Assembly: GCA_028703175.1 (NCBI GenBank)
Contig: JAQVNJ010000001.1
Span: 124,001-188,000 of the forward strand
Length of the DNA stretch: 64,000 nt
Source: JAAYCB01 sp012744395
GTDB lineage: Bacteria > Planctomycetota > Planctomycetia > Pirellulales > Thermoguttaceae
Direction: 5' to 3'
The notes beneath the pieces are model-generated. The model made no database searches, had not been told where the DNA came from, and worked only from the letters and a program-made list of their open reading frames with translations. Positions within the stretch are counted from its first letter, which is position 1, and each line of letters starts with the position of its first letter. Below are positions 1 through 9,871 of the stretch, piece after piece. The position numbers and the translations under genes were made by a program.

Positions 1-1
1 G

Positions 2-925
2 TACGATTTCTGGCGAAGCTACCGGCCGCAGCTGACGCCGCCGTGGCCCGAGCAGCCGCTGCTGTCGCTCTGGTACAGCAACCCGCACACTTGCGAGCCG
101 AAGGAACTGGCGTTCCTGCCGCCCGATTCCGCCTTTGCCGGCCAGCAGACCAAGGCCCTGAATCTCTGGGTCTACCGGCGGATCATCGCTGGCGCGAATT
201 TCGCGCCGGGAGTGTTCGACCACGACATCACGATCGTCAACTGGCCGCAAAACGATTACATGCTCGGCAACATCTTCGCAGTTAGTCCCGAGGAAAAGCA
301 GCGGCACCTGGCCGGCGCGGCCCAACTCAGCTTGTCGCTGGCCTACTGGCTGCAAACGGAAGCGCCGCGGCCGGACGGCGGCCAGGGTTGGAGGGGGCTC
401 CGCCTCCGCCGCGATGTCGTCGGGACCAGCACGGGGTTGGCCAAATACCCGTACATCCGCGAGTCGCGGCGAATCAAGGCGGAGCGGACGATTTTCGAAC
501 AGGACCTTCGCGGCGGCGCCGGCCGGACGATCGGCGGCCAACGAGTTGCCCCCCGGCTGGCCGATTCGGTTGGCGTGGGCAGCTACGGGCTCGACACGCA
601 TCCGACGACCGGCGGCGACAACTACTACCATGTCGGATGCCCGCCGTTTCAGATTCCGCTCGGCGCGCTGATTCCTCGCCGCATGGAGAACTTGATCGCC
701 GGCTGCAAGAACATCGGCACGACCCACCGCAGCAACGGCGCTTATCGCCTGCACCCGGTCGAATGGAATATCGGCGAGGCCGCCGGCGGACTGGCGGCGT
801 TCTGCCTTGCCGATCGTGAGCCTCCGCGGCAGGTCCGCCGCGAATCGAAGCGGCTGGAGCGTTACCAGGCGATGCTCGTGGCGCGCGGCGTCGAGCTGGA
901 TTGGGACCGCCTGGCCGAATTGTGA
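2..925 (+). CDS. FAD-dependent oxidoreductase, C-terminal part (5' end outside window)
   Basis: The reading frame is open from base 2 to the TGA at 923-925 and has no start inside the window, so only the last 307 residues are seen. The segment around VGSYGLDTHPT, YYHVGCPPFQIP and the ending with ENLIAGCKNIGTTHRSNGAYRLHPVEWNIGEAAGG is typical of the FAD_oxidored family that is expanded in planctomycetes (established family knowledge). The FAD-binding Rossmann motif would lie upstream of the window. Substrate is unknown. The following gene is convergent, so this is the last gene of its transcription unit. Confidence 0.8.
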   Translation, partial: YDFWRSYRPQLTPPWPEQPLLSLWYSNPHTCEPKELAFLPPDSAFAGQQTKALNLWVYRRIIAGANFAPGVFDHDITIVNWPQNDYMLGNIFAVSPEEKQRHLAGAAQLSLSLAYWLQTEAPRPDGGQGWRGLRLRRDVVGTSTGLAKYPYIRESRRIKAERTIFEQDLRGGAGRTIGGQRVAPRLADSVGVGSYGLDTHPTTGGDNYYHVGCPPFQIPLGALIPRRMENLIAGCKNIGTTHRSNGAYRLHPVEWNIGEAAGGLAAFCLADREPPRQVRRESKRLERYQAMLVARGVELDWDRLAEL

Positions 926-1005
926 CCGGACGCGGCGGTGCCCGCCCGGCCGCCTGCTCGCCGCCGGGCGCAAGCGGCTCGGCCGGTCTCCGGGCGGGGA
1001 ATCGC

Positions 1006-2415
1006 TCACCGCTTGCGCCACCGCGGCTCCCAGTCCGGAAGCTCGGTCCGAGCGGTTTGTAGGTAGCCGCTGATCGTCTCGGCAATCTCGGGGTGCTGGG
1101 CTGCGACGTCGGTGTTTTCGGCGATCTCGCTGTCCAGGTCGTAGAGCGTGATCGGCGCGTCGGGGCTGCCGGAGCGGATTCCCTTCCAGCGGCCCCGATA
1201 CAACGCGGCTTGCTTGAAACCGCCCTCGTGGAACTCCCAGTAGAGCCATTCGTGCCGCGCCTGTCTGTGGGTCTGGCCGAGGAGCGTTGGCGCGAAGCTG
1301 AGCGAATCGATGTTCTCGGGCGCTTCCGCGTTGGCCAACTCGGCGGCCGTGGCCATCCAGTCGCCGAAGTAGCCGACGTGCGGGCTCTCAACACCCGGCG
1401 CTACCTTGCCCGGCCACCAGGCGATCAGCGGCACGCGGATGCCGCCGTCGGTGAGGCTGCGTTTGATGCCGCGCAACGGGCCGGAAGGGTTGAAGCGGCC
1501 GAGGTCGTGTTTGCTCTCATTGTGCGGCCCGTTGTCGCTGGTGAAGACAACCAGCGTCCGTCGGGCGAGCCCGTGCTCCCGGAGCGCGTCGAGCAGGCGG
1601 CCCACGTGGCCGTCCAGCCGGGTGATCATCGCGGCCTGACCCTTGTCCTGCGCCGGCCAGTCGCGATCGGCGTAAGGGCCGTAGTCGGGCACGTGCGCGC
1701 CGTCGCCGAGAATCCGCGCCCGCTCGTTGTTGGCGTGCGGGACGACCATGCTCCAATAGAGAAAGAAGGGTCTGTCCTTGTTCTCGGCGACGAACTGGAG
1801 GGCCTCCTCGGCGAACAGGTCGTCGGCATAAACGCGCGCTTCGGTGGCGTATCCAGCGCCGCCGTCGCCCACGCGGGTGACGCGGTTGGGCAACGCGACG
1901 CGCTGTTCGTTCCTCCAGAGAAAATCGGGGAAATGGTTGTGCGCATGGCGCTGATTCAGGTAGCCGAAGAAGTCGTTGAAGCCGTGCTTACGCGGCAACC
2001 CGCTCTCCGCCGCGCCGATGTCGCCGAGGCCCCACTTGCCGACCAGCGCGGTCCGATATCCGGCCTTCTGGAGCATTGAGGCCACGGTGACGTCGCCGGG
2101 CCTGAGCGCCTGGGCCGCGGGGTTGGCCTTGCCGGCGTTGCCGCGGACGCGGGTGTGGCCGTGGTGCTGGCCGGTCATCAGCACGCTCCGCGACGGAGCG
2201 CAGACGGTGGCGCCGGCGTAGAACTGCGCAAATCGCATCCCCTCGGCGGCCATCCGATCCAGCCGCGGCGTCCGGATGACCTTCTGGCCGTAGCTGCCAA
2301 GTTCGCCGTAGCCGAGATCGTCGGCCATGATCCAGATGAGATTCGGCTTGTCGGCTCCCAGCGCGTGCGCAACCAGGAGGGACAAGGATGCAACCAGGGC
2401 AAGTGGGATCTTCAT
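1006..2415 (-). CDS. secreted sulfatase (arylsulfatase family)
   Basis: 469 residues from the ATG at 2415. Residues 1-21 form a signal peptide ending near HALGA, so the enzyme is exported. The metal-site Asp pair is at ADDLGYG (about residues 31-37), and the formylglycine motif CAPSR places the modified Cys at residue 72, followed by SVLMTGQ. The family hydrolyses sulfate esters; planctomycetes use many of them on algal polysaccharides. A longer frame upstream was rejected because it precedes the signal peptide. A GAGG-like ribosome site lies 9 bases before the start. It is tandem with the next sulfatase on the same strand. The substrate cannot be told from sequence. Confidence 0.92.
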   Translation of the reverse strand: MKIPLALVASLSLLVAHALGADKPNLIWIMADDLGYGELGSYGQKVIRTPRLDRMAAEGMRFAQFYAGATVCAPSRSVLMTGQHHGHTRVRGNAGKANPAAQALRPGDVTVASMLQKAGYRTALVGKWGLGDIGAAESGLPRKHGFNDFFGYLNQRHAHNHFPDFLWRNEQRVALPNRVTRVGDGGAGYATEARVYADDLFAEEALQFVAENKDRPFFLYWSMVVPHANNERARILGDGAHVPDYGPYADRDWPAQDKGQAAMITRLDGHVGRLLDALREHGLARRTLVVFTSDNGPHNESKHDLGRFNPSGPLRGIKRSLTDGGIRVPLIAWWPGKVAPGVESPHVGYFGDWMATAAELANAEAPENIDSLSFAPTLLGQTHRQARHEWLYWEFHEGGFKQAALYRGRWKGIRSGSPDAPITLYDLDSEIAENTDVAAQHPEIAETISGYLQTARTELPDWEPRWRKR

Positions 2416-2530
2416 GAAAGCGTGCCTCGCAGAAGGGGAAACTGTCGGCAGACGACCGCCGCGGGGAGCCCGCCGAGATCGAACCGCGTGAGGTGTGGCG
2501 TTTTCGTTGAGCGTCTCATGAGGGGGACCG

Positions 2531-4156
2531 TCAAACGTCGTCGCCCTGAATCGCCTTGAGCAACTCCCCGAGGCGCTCGACAACGTCGGGGTGCTCGGCG
2601 TAGACGTTGCGGGTCTCCGAGGGGTCGGATTCGAGGTGGTAGAGCTGGCCGGCCGGGCCGCCGTCCTTCGCCGGGTCGAGGGTGCGGGGTTGGGTGAACC
2701 CGCCCGAGCCGCGTGCGGGGATCAGCTTCCAGGGGCCCTGCCGGATCGCAAACACCCCCGTGTAGGAATGGTGCACGGCATACTCGCGGACAGGCCGGTC
2801 AGGCCTGGCATTCAGCAGGGCCGGCAGGATGTTTCGGCTGTCGGGCCCGTCGCCCGGCGGCAGCTTGGCGCCGACGATCGCGGCGGCGGTGGCCAGGAGG
2901 TCGGTCAACTCGATCAGTTCTCCGCTGTGCGTGCCGACCGGAGTCCTGCCCGGCCAGCGGACAATGAACGGCACGCGGTGGCCGCCTTCCCAGATGTCGG
3001 CCTTGGTGCCGCGGAGATGAGCGTTTCCCTGGTGCCCGAACTCGCGGATGTGCGCGCCGCGGCCGCTGATCCTGTAATGTTTGACGTCGTCGGCCTCCCG
3101 GGCTTCCCAGTAGTGGTAGAGGCCGCCATTGTCGGACGTGAACACGACCAGCGTGTTGCCTGCCAGGCCGGTGCGGTCGAGCGCGTCGAGAACCGCTCCC
3201 AAAAACGCGTCTGTTTCCACGACGAAATCGCCATACGCGCCCGCCTGGCTCCTGCCGCGATATTCGGCGTTGACAACCACGGGTAGATGCGGCGACGTGA
3301 GCGGAGCATAGAGGAAGAAAGGCCGCTTGGGCGATCTCGAGGCGTGATTCTCGATGAACGACATGGCTTCTCCCGCAAGCCGCGGCAGGACGCCGTGGAT
3401 CGTGAAATCCGGCGATCGCACCCCTTCGTCGACGGCCATGAAATTCGCGTCGCGGACTGTCTCTTGAGGCAGGAGGGGAAGCTGCAACACGCGGTCGTCC
3501 TGGAGAAAGCAGAAGGGCGACATGTTGAGCGAGGCGGCGATGCCGAAGTAATGATCGAACCCGACCGCCGTGGGGCCGCCCGTGAACGGTCTGGTAAAGT
3601 CCACGTCGCGACCCGGGCGCGGCCCAGTGCGATCGAGCGGAACGGCGTTCGTTTCGCCATCCCGCTTGCTCGTCCACTGAAGGCCAAGGTGCCATTTGCC
3701 GATCGCCGCGGTGGCGTAGCCCCGCTGCCTGAGCAACGAGGGGACGGTGAGGCGGCCGGGCCCGATCAGGGGCGGGTCGAAGCCGTCCAACACCCCGCGT
3801 TTCAGCCGCGTCCGCCAGCAGTAACGTCCCGTGAGCAGGCCATAGCGGGTGGGCGTGCAGACGGACGAGGGCGTGTGCGCGTCGGTGAACCTCATGCCTT
3901 CAGCCGCCAGGCGGTCGACGTGCGGCGTGGGAATCTTGGACTGCGGGTTGTAGCAGGAGACATCGCCGTAGCCGAGATCGTCGGCAAGGACAAGAACGAT
4001 GTTTGGCGCACGCGGCTTCTCTGGGCCATCGGCGCTGGCCAGAGGGCAGAGTGACAAGCAAGCCAAGAGGCCGAGGATCGGTGTGGCGACTTCGTGCGGC
4101 ATATCGCGGCGGATTGTTCGCCCGACCGCCAAGATGCTCCCCGTGTTTTCAGACAT
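2531..4156 (-). CDS. secreted sulfatase (CTPTR-type)
   Basis: 541 residues from the ATG at 4156, which has GGAG 9 bases upstream; an ATG at 4102 would begin directly before the hydrophobic signal region and is a second candidate. After the export signal (ending near PLASADG), NIVLVLADDLGYGD carries the metal-binding Asp residues, and CTPTRYGLLTG supplies the formylglycine Cys at about residue 100. This motif has Thr where CxPSR sulfatases have Ser; the variant is common among planctomycete sulfatases (from memory). FTSDNGG and LRGTKADIWEGGHRVPFI are further family signatures. It lies 115 bases upstream of the other sulfatase on the same strand, so co-transcription is likely. Confidence 0.92.
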   Translation of the reverse strand: MSENTGSILAVGRTIRRDMPHEVATPILGLLACLSLCPLASADGPEKPRAPNIVLVLADDLGYGDVSCYNPQSKIPTPHVDRLAAEGMRFTDAHTPSSVCTPTRYGLLTGRYCWRTRLKRGVLDGFDPPLIGPGRLTVPSLLRQRGYATAAIGKWHLGLQWTSKRDGETNAVPLDRTGPRPGRDVDFTRPFTGGPTAVGFDHYFGIAASLNMSPFCFLQDDRVLQLPLLPQETVRDANFMAVDEGVRSPDFTIHGVLPRLAGEAMSFIENHASRSPKRPFFLYAPLTSPHLPVVVNAEYRGRSQAGAYGDFVVETDAFLGAVLDALDRTGLAGNTLVVFTSDNGGLYHYWEAREADDVKHYRISGRGAHIREFGHQGNAHLRGTKADIWEGGHRVPFIVRWPGRTPVGTHSGELIELTDLLATAAAIVGAKLPPGDGPDSRNILPALLNARPDRPVREYAVHHSYTGVFAIRQGPWKLIPARGSGGFTQPRTLDPAKDGGPAGQLYHLESDPSETRNVYAEHPDVVERLGELLKAIQGDDV

Positions 4157-4255
4157 CGTGCGGATCTCCATCAGGCCCCGAGAGGCTGCCGGTTCGGATG
4201 ACTTTTCTGCGCGTGCCCTGGCCCGCGGCGTTATCGCCCGCGATCCGCCGTCTGT

Positions 4256-5508
4256 TCATCGGTAGCGCAACTCCACCCGATCGACTTCGGCCGGACCGTT
4301 CCAGCGCAATCTCAGGAAGTGATTTTCCGCGGGCACGGTCGCCTCATACTCGACCATCGTCCGGCGCTGTCTGCCGGCGGCGCCGCCCGGCGGCGACGGC
4401 AACCGGCGTTGCCTGCGCGTTGGTTCGAGTTCGCGGAATGTCCGACCGTCCCGCGATACCTCCAGGGTCAAGTCGGAGAGGTCCTCGGCGCAGAACGCCA
4501 CCACGCCAGCACGCTGGATTGCCCCGGGCACGTCCTAGGTCATCCAGTCGCCCTCGGCTCCCTTGACCCGGAAGAGGTATTCCGCATAGAGCCCGTTATA
4601 GTCGTTGTTCAGCGCGAGACCGTCGGATTTCTCGTGAGCGCGAGAGAAATCCTGCAACTCGTCGATTAGGCAGACCTCCTTTTGGCATACAAGTGCCGCG
4701 TCGGCAAGTCGATGTTCGGGTCCACCAACAAGGGTTGACCGGGCCGGTGGCGCGTTTCGGACACCAGGTGGTTGGCGTCCAGGCCCTTGATGAAGGCCGC
4801 CATCTCGCTCAGCCACGCGTCCGGCGCGCTGCGCATTTCATTGCCGAATTGCCAGGCCAGAATCGCCTTGTCTTCTCGATAGGGCACGCCGGTGATCTTG
4901 TTGGTTCGCGTGAGCACGTAGCGGAGAGTCGCTCGGTAGTCTTCCTTCAACTGGGAATCCGTGTAGAATTCCGCCCGCTTCTTGCCGCGATGGGCCGCGT
5001 ACGTGCCGATGCCGCCGAGGTAGTCTCCCGACTCCGCGGTCAGGTCGAGAAGGGCGCGAACACGGTACTTGTTCGCCAACGCCAGCAGGTTGTCAATGAC
5101 CTTGAACGATTTCTCGTTGAACCGCCCCGGTCCCTGGACGTAATGCCACGTCATGCGGCCGTCGGGGAGGCTTTCCTGCGGGTCGCGGATCGGCAGGTTC
5201 CAGAGCCGCACTACCCGCAGGTTCATCTGGTCCAACGTCTTGAAGGCATCCTCCTGCTCCCACGGCGTGGGCAGCTGCAGCCGCTCGGGCAGATAGCGCG
5301 TCCAGTCGTAGGGCAGCACCAGCCCCGGCATGTTGACCCCGAGGAAGCGGAACGCGCGCTCGCCGTCCATCAACCGCCCGCCTTGGCGGGTGATGAAGTG
5401 ATCGAATCCCTGCCGCTCGTCTTGGGCTACCGCCTCCGGCGAGGCCGCCGCAAGGAAACAGCAGAGCAACGGACCGGCCGGCAATCGTCGTGCGTTCATC
5501 GCGTTCAT
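4256..5508 (-). pseudogene. broken secreted glycosidase (GH5/mannanase-like) remnant
   Basis: The intact part starts at the ATG at 5508 (AGGAG 7 bases upstream) and runs 280 residues to a TAA at 4666. It has a signal peptide ending near AVAQ, then FLGVNMPG, LDQMNLRVVRLWN and WQFGNEMR; the last resembles the acid/base NE motif of GH5-type enzymes. It stops after only the N-terminal half of a TIM barrel. Coding-like sequence resumes in another frame (about 4538-4670), meets an in-frame TAG at 4535-4537, and continues in that same frame with GVVAFCAEDLSDL to a stop at 4256. A frameshift or deletion plus a nonsense codon therefore separate an N-terminal half from a C-terminal add-on domain. The 280-residue fragment might still be expressed. 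Confidence 0.6.
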
Positions 5509-5621
5509 CGGCAAGCTCCTGGGAGGTTTGCGTGGGATCAAGCCCCAGATGGGGCGTCCTGTTGGACGAGCCTGTCTGCGGTTGCCGCCGGTCCGCATCG
5601 TCAACTGCCGGGCCGCGCTGC

Positions 5622-7508
5622 TTATCGAGGAATCACCGGGAGCAGGATATGCGAGGGGCGCTGGCGGTCGTGGTGCACGGTATTCACGGCCGTCTGCACG
5701 CGGCGGTTGTCGTTGAGCGGCTCGCCCGTATTCGGGTTCAGGTCGAACCGTGGAAAATTGCTGCTGGAGACATCGAGGCGAATCCGGTGCCCTTTCTTGA
5801 AGATGTTCGACGTCGGGTAGAGCTTGATCGTCACCGGGTAGACCTCGCCCGGCTGCATGAGCTTTTCGGTCGACAGCGACTCGCGGAACCGAGCCCGGAT
5901 GATGCCGTCGCCAATCAGCAGGTCGAACCCGCCGGGGAAGTCCGCGCTGGCCGGATAGACGTCGATCAGCTTTGCCGTGAAGTCGGTGTCGGGGGCCGAG
6001 GATGAGATCCAAAGCTTCACCGTGATCTCGCCGGTCACCTCGATGTCTTCCTCCAGGGGCTCGGTCTGGAACACGAGGATGTCGTTCCGGGCGCTGAGGG
6101 GGATCGGCTCCGGGAAGTTCCAGATATGGGGGCCGCCGCGCTGGTCCCACGCGCCGGCCAGGAGGATATCGTTTCCGGAGGAGATGCAACCGCCGATCGT
6201 CGGCACGGGATTGCGCGGATCGAACTGGAAGCGGGTCGAGGCCTGGTCCGCCGCGGAGGCGGCCGCCGCCAGCTTGCCGTTCGGCTGGAGGTAGAGCTCG
6301 GTGTAGCGGGTTCGGGCCAGCGGCCATTCCTTTTCCTCGCGCCAGGCGCCGCCATGAAACAGCTTGCCCTCGTCGGTCTTGTGCCCATCGCCGGAACCCA
6401 TCACGAAGATGCGAACGGGCGTGGCGAACGGCGCGTCGCGGCCGACGGCGTTGTCGCGCCCTTTCAGCCAGTGGTCGAACCACTCCAGGCGCCAACCCAG
6501 GTGGTCGGAAATCGCCGCGTCTTTGCCGAAGCTCACCTGCCCGTGCGCCGAGCCGCTCTGCGCGCCGTGAATCCAGGGGCCCATGATCAGGTACACCGGG
6601 CCGTTGATCGTCTTGGAGAGAACCATGTAGTTGGCCGTCGTGTTGCCGCCCCACGAATCGTACCAGCCGCCGACCAGGTAGACCGGGATGTCCTTGTACA
6701 GCTCCGGGTAATCGAGAATGCTGTTGACCTTCCAGAACTCGCCGTTGGCGCCGTGCTTCATGCCCGCGACGAGCCACTGCTCATATTCGGGCGCGAACTT
6801 CAGCGGGGTCATTCCGGGCCGCAGGGGCAGATTCGCGAGGTACGCCTTCCGCTGGTCGGACATCTGCCGCAGCATCGCCGCCGTGGCCGGCTCGCGGGAC
6901 TGCCGGCTGCCGCGGCCCGCGTTGAGCATGATCCAGTTCCAGAAACGCAGTTCGAAGGCCCCAGCATTCCGCATGCTCTGGTAGCCCAGGTTCGACATTG
7001 CGTCGACGGGAATCACGGTGGCCAGCCCCGGCGCCTTGGCCATCGCCATGGCGTGCTGCGTGCCGCCGAAGTACGAGGTTCCCATCATGCCGAATTTGCC
7101 GTCCGACCAGGGTTGCTCGATCAGCCAGGCAGCCGTGTCGCAGCCGTCCGGGCCGTCGTCGCTGAGCATGTGCCAGACGCCCTCCGACTTGTATCTTCCC
7201 CGCGTGTCCTGCGCCACGAACACGTATCCGCGCGCCGCGTAATAACGGCCGATGCTCTTCTGCCCGTCCTTGTTGTAGGGCAACCGGGCCAGGATCGCCG
7301 GCAGTCTCCCGGCGATCGGCGCGCCGTCCTTGGCCGGCCGGTAGATATCCGTGGCGAGCCGCACGCCATCGCGCATCGGCACCATCACTTCCGTCTCCAC
7401 CGCGACTTCGTACTCGGCTTCCCGGCCAAGCCCGGCAGCCGGCAGCAACATCAACAACGCGCCCAACGCGGCGATCCGCCTTGCGCAAGAGACCCAGTGA
7501 TAGCGCAT
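5622..7508 (-). CDS. secreted CocE/NonD-family hydrolase (peptidase S15-like)
   Basis: 628 residues from the ATG at 7508, with AGGAG 9 bases upstream. A signal peptide (to about residue 29) is followed by an alpha/beta-hydrolase core. VPMRDGVRLATDIYRP is the usual family entry, and GTSYFGG supplies the nucleophilic Ser at residue 145. The C-terminal third, with LWISSSAPDTDFTAKL and GHRIRLDVSSSNFPRFDLNPNTGE, matches the jelly-roll PepX_C domain. Family members cleave acyl esters, amides or X-Pro dipeptides, and the true substrate cannot be assigned. The frame stays open far upstream of 7508, but that part lacks recognisable protein features. It lies just upstream of the broken glycosidase on the same strand. 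Confidence 0.9.
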   Translation of the reverse strand: MRYHWVSCARRIAALGALLMLLPAAGLGREAEYEVAVETEVMVPMRDGVRLATDIYRPAKDGAPIAGRLPAILARLPYNKDGQKSIGRYYAARGYVFVAQDTRGRYKSEGVWHMLSDDGPDGCDTAAWLIEQPWSDGKFGMMGTSYFGGTQHAMAMAKAPGLATVIPVDAMSNLGYQSMRNAGAFELRFWNWIMLNAGRGSRQSREPATAAMLRQMSDQRKAYLANLPLRPGMTPLKFAPEYEQWLVAGMKHGANGEFWKVNSILDYPELYKDIPVYLVGGWYDSWGGNTTANYMVLSKTINGPVYLIMGPWIHGAQSGSAHGQVSFGKDAAISDHLGWRLEWFDHWLKGRDNAVGRDAPFATPVRIFVMGSGDGHKTDEGKLFHGGAWREEKEWPLARTRYTELYLQPNGKLAAAASAADQASTRFQFDPRNPVPTIGGCISSGNDILLAGAWDQRGGPHIWNFPEPIPLSARNDILVFQTEPLEEDIEVTGEITVKLWISSSAPDTDFTAKLIDVYPASADFPGGFDLLIGDGIIRARFRESLSTEKLMQPGEVYPVTIKLYPTSNIFKKGHRIRLDVSSSNFPRFDLNPNTGEPLNDNRRVQTAVNTVHHDRQRPSHILLPVIPR

Positions 7509-7747
7509 GGTGACTTTCTCCTTCGATTCCGAGGTCTGTCTGCGGGGGCTGCCTTCGTTGCGTTGACTTTGCCCGGGGCAACTTCGCGAAGCCAAGTGTA
7601 ACGGATCGCCGCAAGCATCGCCACCCGGCGGACCTTCGGGGAAATGGGGGCCGCCGCGCGCCGCCCGCGAGCGCGGAATCGCCCGGCGATCGCTGCGCTG
7701 CGGGAGCCGGCCACCGATCCGGCCGGAGTGTGCCCGCTGCGAGCGGT

Positions 7748-8689
7748 TCAGTCCGGTTCCAGCAGGTCGATCCAGCCGGTCCGGGAGGCGGCCAGGCTGT
7801 CGGCGGCGTAGAGCCCGACTGCCGCCCAAATGCAGAAGAAGCTGGAGAGCTGGGCCCCGGAGAACGGCTCGTGGAACACGAAGACCGCGACGAGGAAGTG
7901 CATCGTCGGCGCGAGATATTGGAGGATCCCCAACGTCGAGAGTTGCAGGCGCCGCGCCGCGCCGACAAACAGCAAGAGGGGCACCGAGGTGACCACGCCG
8001 CTCAGCGCCAGCAGGCACCAGGTGCCCGCGTCTTTTTCCGTCGCCACGGCCGCGTGTTCGGCGTAGGCGAGGTAGAGAATCGCCGGCGGGGTCATGGCCA
8101 GGGTCTCGATGAGAACGCCGACCAGGCCGGAGGTGGGCATCGTCTTCCGCAGCAGGCCGTAGAGGGAGAACGACGCGGCGAGCACCAGGGCGATCCACGG
8201 CAGGACGCCGGCTGCCAGGGCGAGGACGCCGACGCCCGCCGCGGCCAGCCCGATGCTGATCTTCTGATTGAGGCGGAGCCGCTCGCCGAGCACGAGAACG
8301 CCCAAGAGGACATTGACCAGCGGCGTGATGAAATAGCCGAGGCTGGCCTGGAGCACCTGGGCGGTGGCCACCGCGTAGATGAAGGTCAACCAGTTGACGC
8401 TGAGCATCGCGGTGCTCAGCCCCAGCATGAGGACCGCCTTGGGGCCCCTCAAGCCGTCCCGGACCTTGCGCCACTGGCCGGAAATGCCCGCCACAACCGC
8501 CAGCAGGGCGAGCGACCAGGCGGCTCGATGGGCCAGCATCTCCAGGGGCGGAACGTGGCGGACCGCCCGGAAGTAGAGCGGGATCAAGCCCCAGAGCCCG
8601 TAGGCGGCCAGGCCGCAGGCCAGTCCCTGCAACGATCGGCCCGCCTGGCTGCGGCCGGCTCCGGCCTCTCCTCCTTCGCCTGCTGTCAT
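7748..8689 (-). CDS. rarD: RarD/EamA-family membrane transporter
   Basis: 313 residues from the ATG at 8689, preceded by GGAG. The protein is a series of about ten hydrophobic segments; the first, GLAAYGLWGLIPLYF, and the HRAAWSL turn are characteristic of RarD proteins within the drug/metabolite transporter superfamily. Length fits the family (about 300). SLGYFITPLVNVLLGVL and ILQYLAPTMHFLVAVFVF are conserved membrane repeats of the EamA fold. Transported substrate is not known. The C-terminus ends in a short soluble tail. It is upstream of the CocE-type hydrolase gene on the same strand, with 239 bases between them. Confidence 0.9.
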   Translation of the reverse strand: MTAGEGGEAGAGRSQAGRSLQGLACGLAAYGLWGLIPLYFRAVRHVPPLEMLAHRAAWSLALLAVVAGISGQWRKVRDGLRGPKAVLMLGLSTAMLSVNWLTFIYAVATAQVLQASLGYFITPLVNVLLGVLVLGERLRLNQKISIGLAAAGVGVLALAAGVLPWIALVLAASFSLYGLLRKTMPTSGLVGVLIETLAMTPPAILYLAYAEHAAVATEKDAGTWCLLALSGVVTSVPLLLFVGAARRLQLSTLGILQYLAPTMHFLVAVFVFHEPFSGAQLSSFFCIWAAVGLYAADSLAASRTGWIDLLEPD

Positions 8690-9172
8690 TCGATCTCCAG
8701 GATGCCTGTCCTCGCGCCGAGCGCGACCTGGCGCGGGCCCCGCTTGGCCGGCGCGCTGTGAAACGAGCGCGGGTCTGACCGTTCTCCCCGCGCCCATGCC
8801 GATTGACTGCCAGCCGGCGCGCCGTCGACCAACAGGGTCAAGCGGCTCCGCCGAGAAACGTCTCGGCGATCGTGGCAGAGACGGCCGCGGGCTGCCCGAC
8901 CCGGAAGGGCCCTTCCGCAGGGTGACGTCCCAAACCGCGGCAGTCGGTAGCGGTGGTCCAGTGCCCACCGGCGGCCGGGGGCGGGACATGTGGAGCCGCC
9001 ATAGAACCGTAAAGCATAGCCGATCCGGTCGAGCCGGTAAACGGCCGGCAGACCGACCGGAGCGACGGAGCGACAGGGTTCTTCGCGGCGGTGATCGCGG
9101 AGGGGGGCGGCCACCCGCCTTGCCGGAAGCGGCGGCTTCCGCCCGACGGGAGCGCTGGGCGGCTTCCGCGGG
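8690..9172. other. intergenic region, no gene recognised
   Basis: About 480 bases between the transporter and the small exported protein, both on the minus strand. Several frames are open because of the high GC content, but none has family motifs or a credible start. No terminator hairpin or clear promoter was recognised. Confidence 0.5.
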
Positions 9173-9871
9173 TTATCGTGGCAGGTCTTCGCGGCCGAGG
9201 GCGATTTCGGCCTCGAGTCGGGCGGCCTTGGCCCACAGCAGGTCGGCGAGTGTGCAGCTGCCGGCCTGTTGCTGCGCGGCGGCGGTCTCTTCGAGCCTCT
9301 TCAGGTTTTCGACATGTTTGCCCAGCAGGGGGATCCGGTCGGCCCTTCGCGTCGCCGATTCGAGTTCGGCCGCGATCAAGGCATTCTGGGCCTCGATTAC
9401 CGACGGGCAGCCGGCGCTGCCGGACCGGAACGCCTCCTCGGCGAAACCGACGAGCTGGCGGAGCGTCGCGAGCCGCTCCTGGACAAGGGCGTCGAGGCCT
9501 GCCGAGAGCCTTGGCGCGGGCCGTTCGAGGCGGCCGAGGAGTTGGGCGATTCGCTGGGTCTTCGTGCGGTCGCCGCGCAGAACGACCAGCCCCAGTTCAT
9601 CGAGCATTTCGATCTGCACGCCGGAGCCCGAGATCGCCCTGGCGGCGACCGGTTTGCGCGTGAAGATCGCCGCGCCCTCGGCAATGCTCTCGAGCTGCCA
9701 GCCCTCGCCGCCGAGCTTCTGGAGCTGGTCCGCCGGCAGGTTCCCATCAGGGATGGAGATGAGCCGCCGTTCCGGGGCCGAAGCTTGCGGCTGGGCCGGC
9801 GCGGCGGTCTGCAATGCCCAGCCGGAGAACAGGGCGGCGGCCAGCGCCGCAAGGAAACGTGGACGTGTCAT
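9173..9871 (-). CDS. exported helical protein of unknown function
   Basis: 232 residues from the ATG at 9871. A signal peptide ends near TAAPAQPQA. The middle region, with ISIPDGNLPADQLQKL and IEMLDELGLVVLRGDR, loosely resembles the small N-domains of secretins, where a short strand ends in a glycine-rich turn; this likeness is weak. The last 100 residues (ATLRQLVGFAEEAF to AARLEAEIALGREDL) are predicted to be long amphipathic helices rich in Ala, Leu, Glu and Arg, reminiscent of TolC-family coiled hairpins. It is downstream of the large gap before the helicase gene and is transcribed away from it. Function is not assigned. Confidence 0.7.
   Translation of the reverse strand: MTRPRFLAALAAALFSGWALQTAAPAQPQASAPERRLISIPDGNLPADQLQKLGGEGWQLESIAEGAAIFTRKPVAARAISGSGVQIEMLDELGLVVLRGDRTKTQRIAQLLGRLERPAPRLSAGLDALVQERLATLRQLVGFAEEAFRSGSAGCPSVIEAQNALIAAELESATRRADRIPLLGKHVENLKRLEETAAAQQQAGSCTLADLLWAKAARLEAEIALGREDLPR

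Noticed and set aside
5622..8474. Extension of the CocE-type hydrolase to 950 residues
   Set aside because: The extra N-terminus runs antisense-like through the transporter gene and precedes a clear signal peptide and ribosome site at 7508.
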